A DNA stretch of 42,228 bases from Bacteroidales bacterium (GTDB taxonomy: Bacteria; Bacteroidota; Bacteroidia; Bacteroidales; Muribaculaceae), in NCBI GenBank assembly GCA_019415705.1, contig DXYS01000095.1, positions 1-42,228 on the forward strand, written 5' to 3'. Of the stretch, positions 41,206-42,228 are shown in pieces. Every line of letters begins with the position of its first letter. Position 1 is the stretch's first letter. The notes under the pieces are model-generated. The model made no database searches and was not told the DNA's origin. It worked only from the letters and a program-made list of their open reading frames with translations. Made by a program: the position numbers and the translations under genes.

Positions 41206-42228
41206 TTACGGCAGATGGCTGTCGAACCATTCGATATTGCGACGAAGGGCGTTTTTTATCCTGTCGGCACGGAGTTGTGCGGTCTGTGTCGGGTCTTCGC
41301 CCCACCTCTCACAGTCACAGCTCCATGCTTTGTCAAGCGGAAGGACTATGCGGTCGATGGCGTCATAAATCTCATTTAGCCTGCCGGGGTAGACTTCATT
41401 CCAGACAGATTTGACGCTGCGACAGAAACTGTCATATTTTATGATTTCGCCAATCCAGTGAGGGATAAAGCCATAATGCACTTCGAGGCGGAATGTATAA
41501 TCTTTTTTCTGACGGTTATAGCACACAAGGTCCCATATCGGGCCGGCCACCCAGCGGGCGTCGTCGCCTAAATCTTTATGGAGATAGAAGCTGCCGTGGA
41601 AGCCGTCAGGATTGTCCATGACTTCCTGAAGGACAAAATAACGGGCCATGCTCTTGACATCAATGTATTTTTCCCACTCGGCAGATGTCTTGTCGGGCGT
41701 GTATATGGCAGCGTTTATTGCTTTGAACTCGTCGGTGAGCCATTGCTTCTGGGCGCCTGAGAGTTCTTCGGGCGAATGATATTTTATCGTTAGATTCCAC
41801 GAACTGCTCTCGGGGACAGTTATCTGGCAGTCGTCGCGGTAATTATCGACCTCTACGAGCCAGCCGCCCTTTATCAGCGCCGGATCGGTCTCGCCGTCCT
41901 GCTGTTCATAAATATTTACACGGTTTTCGTCTATACGGATTGTCTCGGTGAGAAAATACAATCCGATATAATCTCCGTTGAGCACGACTTCGACAGGACG
42001 GAAATCAGGAGTCCATCTGAAATTCATCAGGCGTCCCATCTCCATGCCGGCAACAATATTTTCAGACGGTTTGAGCAGGGCCCAGTGCTTGTTTTTGGCC
42101 ATGCCCATTATGGCGGTCTTCTTATCAAGTTTAATCTTGTAAGGTTTCTTCTCAGCCCTCCACGACGAGTGGCCGCGGCCGCGGATCTGCAGCGGCAACG
42201 GCTCCGCCTCAGAGCCGATGGCCTCGAC
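41206..42228 (-). CDS. CotH kinase family protein, partial (start beyond window)
   Basis: The frame is open to the window edge, so the N-terminus is missing; at least 340 codons are present. It has the CotH core: LQIRGRGHSSW, KKPYKIKLDKK, LLKPSENIVAGM, VEVVLNGDYIGLYFLTETI, KGGWLVEVDNY, a helix with YFVLQEVMDNPDGFHGSFYLHKD, and AGPIWDLVCYN with the metal-binding Asp. CotH proteins are atypical protein kinases first known from Bacillus spores. In Bacteroidetes they are mostly secreted proteins of unknown substrate. It is on the same strand as tRNA-Pro, 121 bp upstream of it. Confidence 0.88.
   Translation of the reverse strand, partial: VEAIGSEAEPLPLQIRGRGHSSWRAEKKPYKIKLDKKTAIMGMAKNKHWALLKPSENIVAGMEMGRLMNFRWTPDFRPVEVVLNGDYIGLYFLTETIRIDENRVNIYEQQDGETDPALIKGGWLVEVDNYRDDCQITVPESSSWNLTIKYHSPEELSGAQKQWLTDEFKAINAAIYTPDKTSAEWEKYIDVKSMARYFVLQEVMDNPDGFHGSFYLHKDLGDDARWVAGPIWDLVCYNRQKKDYTFRLEVHYGFIPHWIGEIIKYDSFCRSVKSVWNEVYPGRLNEIYDAIDRIVLPLDKAWSCDCERWGEDPTQTAQLRADRIKNALRRNIEWFDSHLP

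Overview
The window looks like a chromosomal segment of a Bacteroidales bacterium, most likely Muribaculaceae-like. This rests on the protein families present (DUF5686, DUF2723 membrane proteins, SppA, EttA, M49 peptidase), on Bacteroidetes-type promoters (TTTG-N19/20-TAnnTTTG) seen in front of several genes, and on a GC-rich core interrupted by visibly AT-rich patches. The family-level assignment is an impression, not a measurement.

Layout. 1-470: repeat-bearing intergenic DNA with a terminator. 473-10104: housekeeping genes rlmD, a convergent CYTH gene, a DUF5686 outer-membrane protein, then sppA, lpxK, a purine nucleoside phosphorylase and thiL. 10272-10817: an unidentified gene. 10990-14909: a small AT-rich island bounded by a perfect 27-bp direct repeat that forms the last nine codons of queG. 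It carries a single-chain restriction-modification-specificity protein and a divergent two-gene operon (small soluble protein plus two-TM coiled-coil protein), but no recombinase. 14881-20270: queG, a polysaccharide deacetylase and a giant DUF2723 protein, all on the minus strand. 20638-26530: dxr, rseP, an RlmI-type methyltransferase and an M49 peptidase on the plus strand.

26531-31619 is a second accessory zone, AT-rich in part. It holds an unidentified cytosolic protein, a pair of secreted proteins, many palindromes and dispersed repeats, and an Abi/HEPN protein. It is followed by a single-chain AAA-TOPRIM (DUF4435-like) protein that resembles fused PARIS defence proteins, then an M23-like protein lacking its visible zinc ligands, a TPR histidine kinase, ruvX, def and ettA. 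The right end holds a broken YhcG/DUF1016 nuclease gene with a 36-bp-period palindromic repeat in its linker, tRNA-Pro(CGG) with its own terminator, and a CotH-family gene that runs off the window.

Most interesting points: the queG 3'-end island and its three genes as a candidate defence cargo unit; the PARIS-like fusion with an altered Walker B; the decayed YhcG gene with a nonsense codon in a conserved motif and an in-frame hairpin repeat; and a family of roughly 50-150 bp dispersed palindromic repeats present in at least seven intergenic sites.
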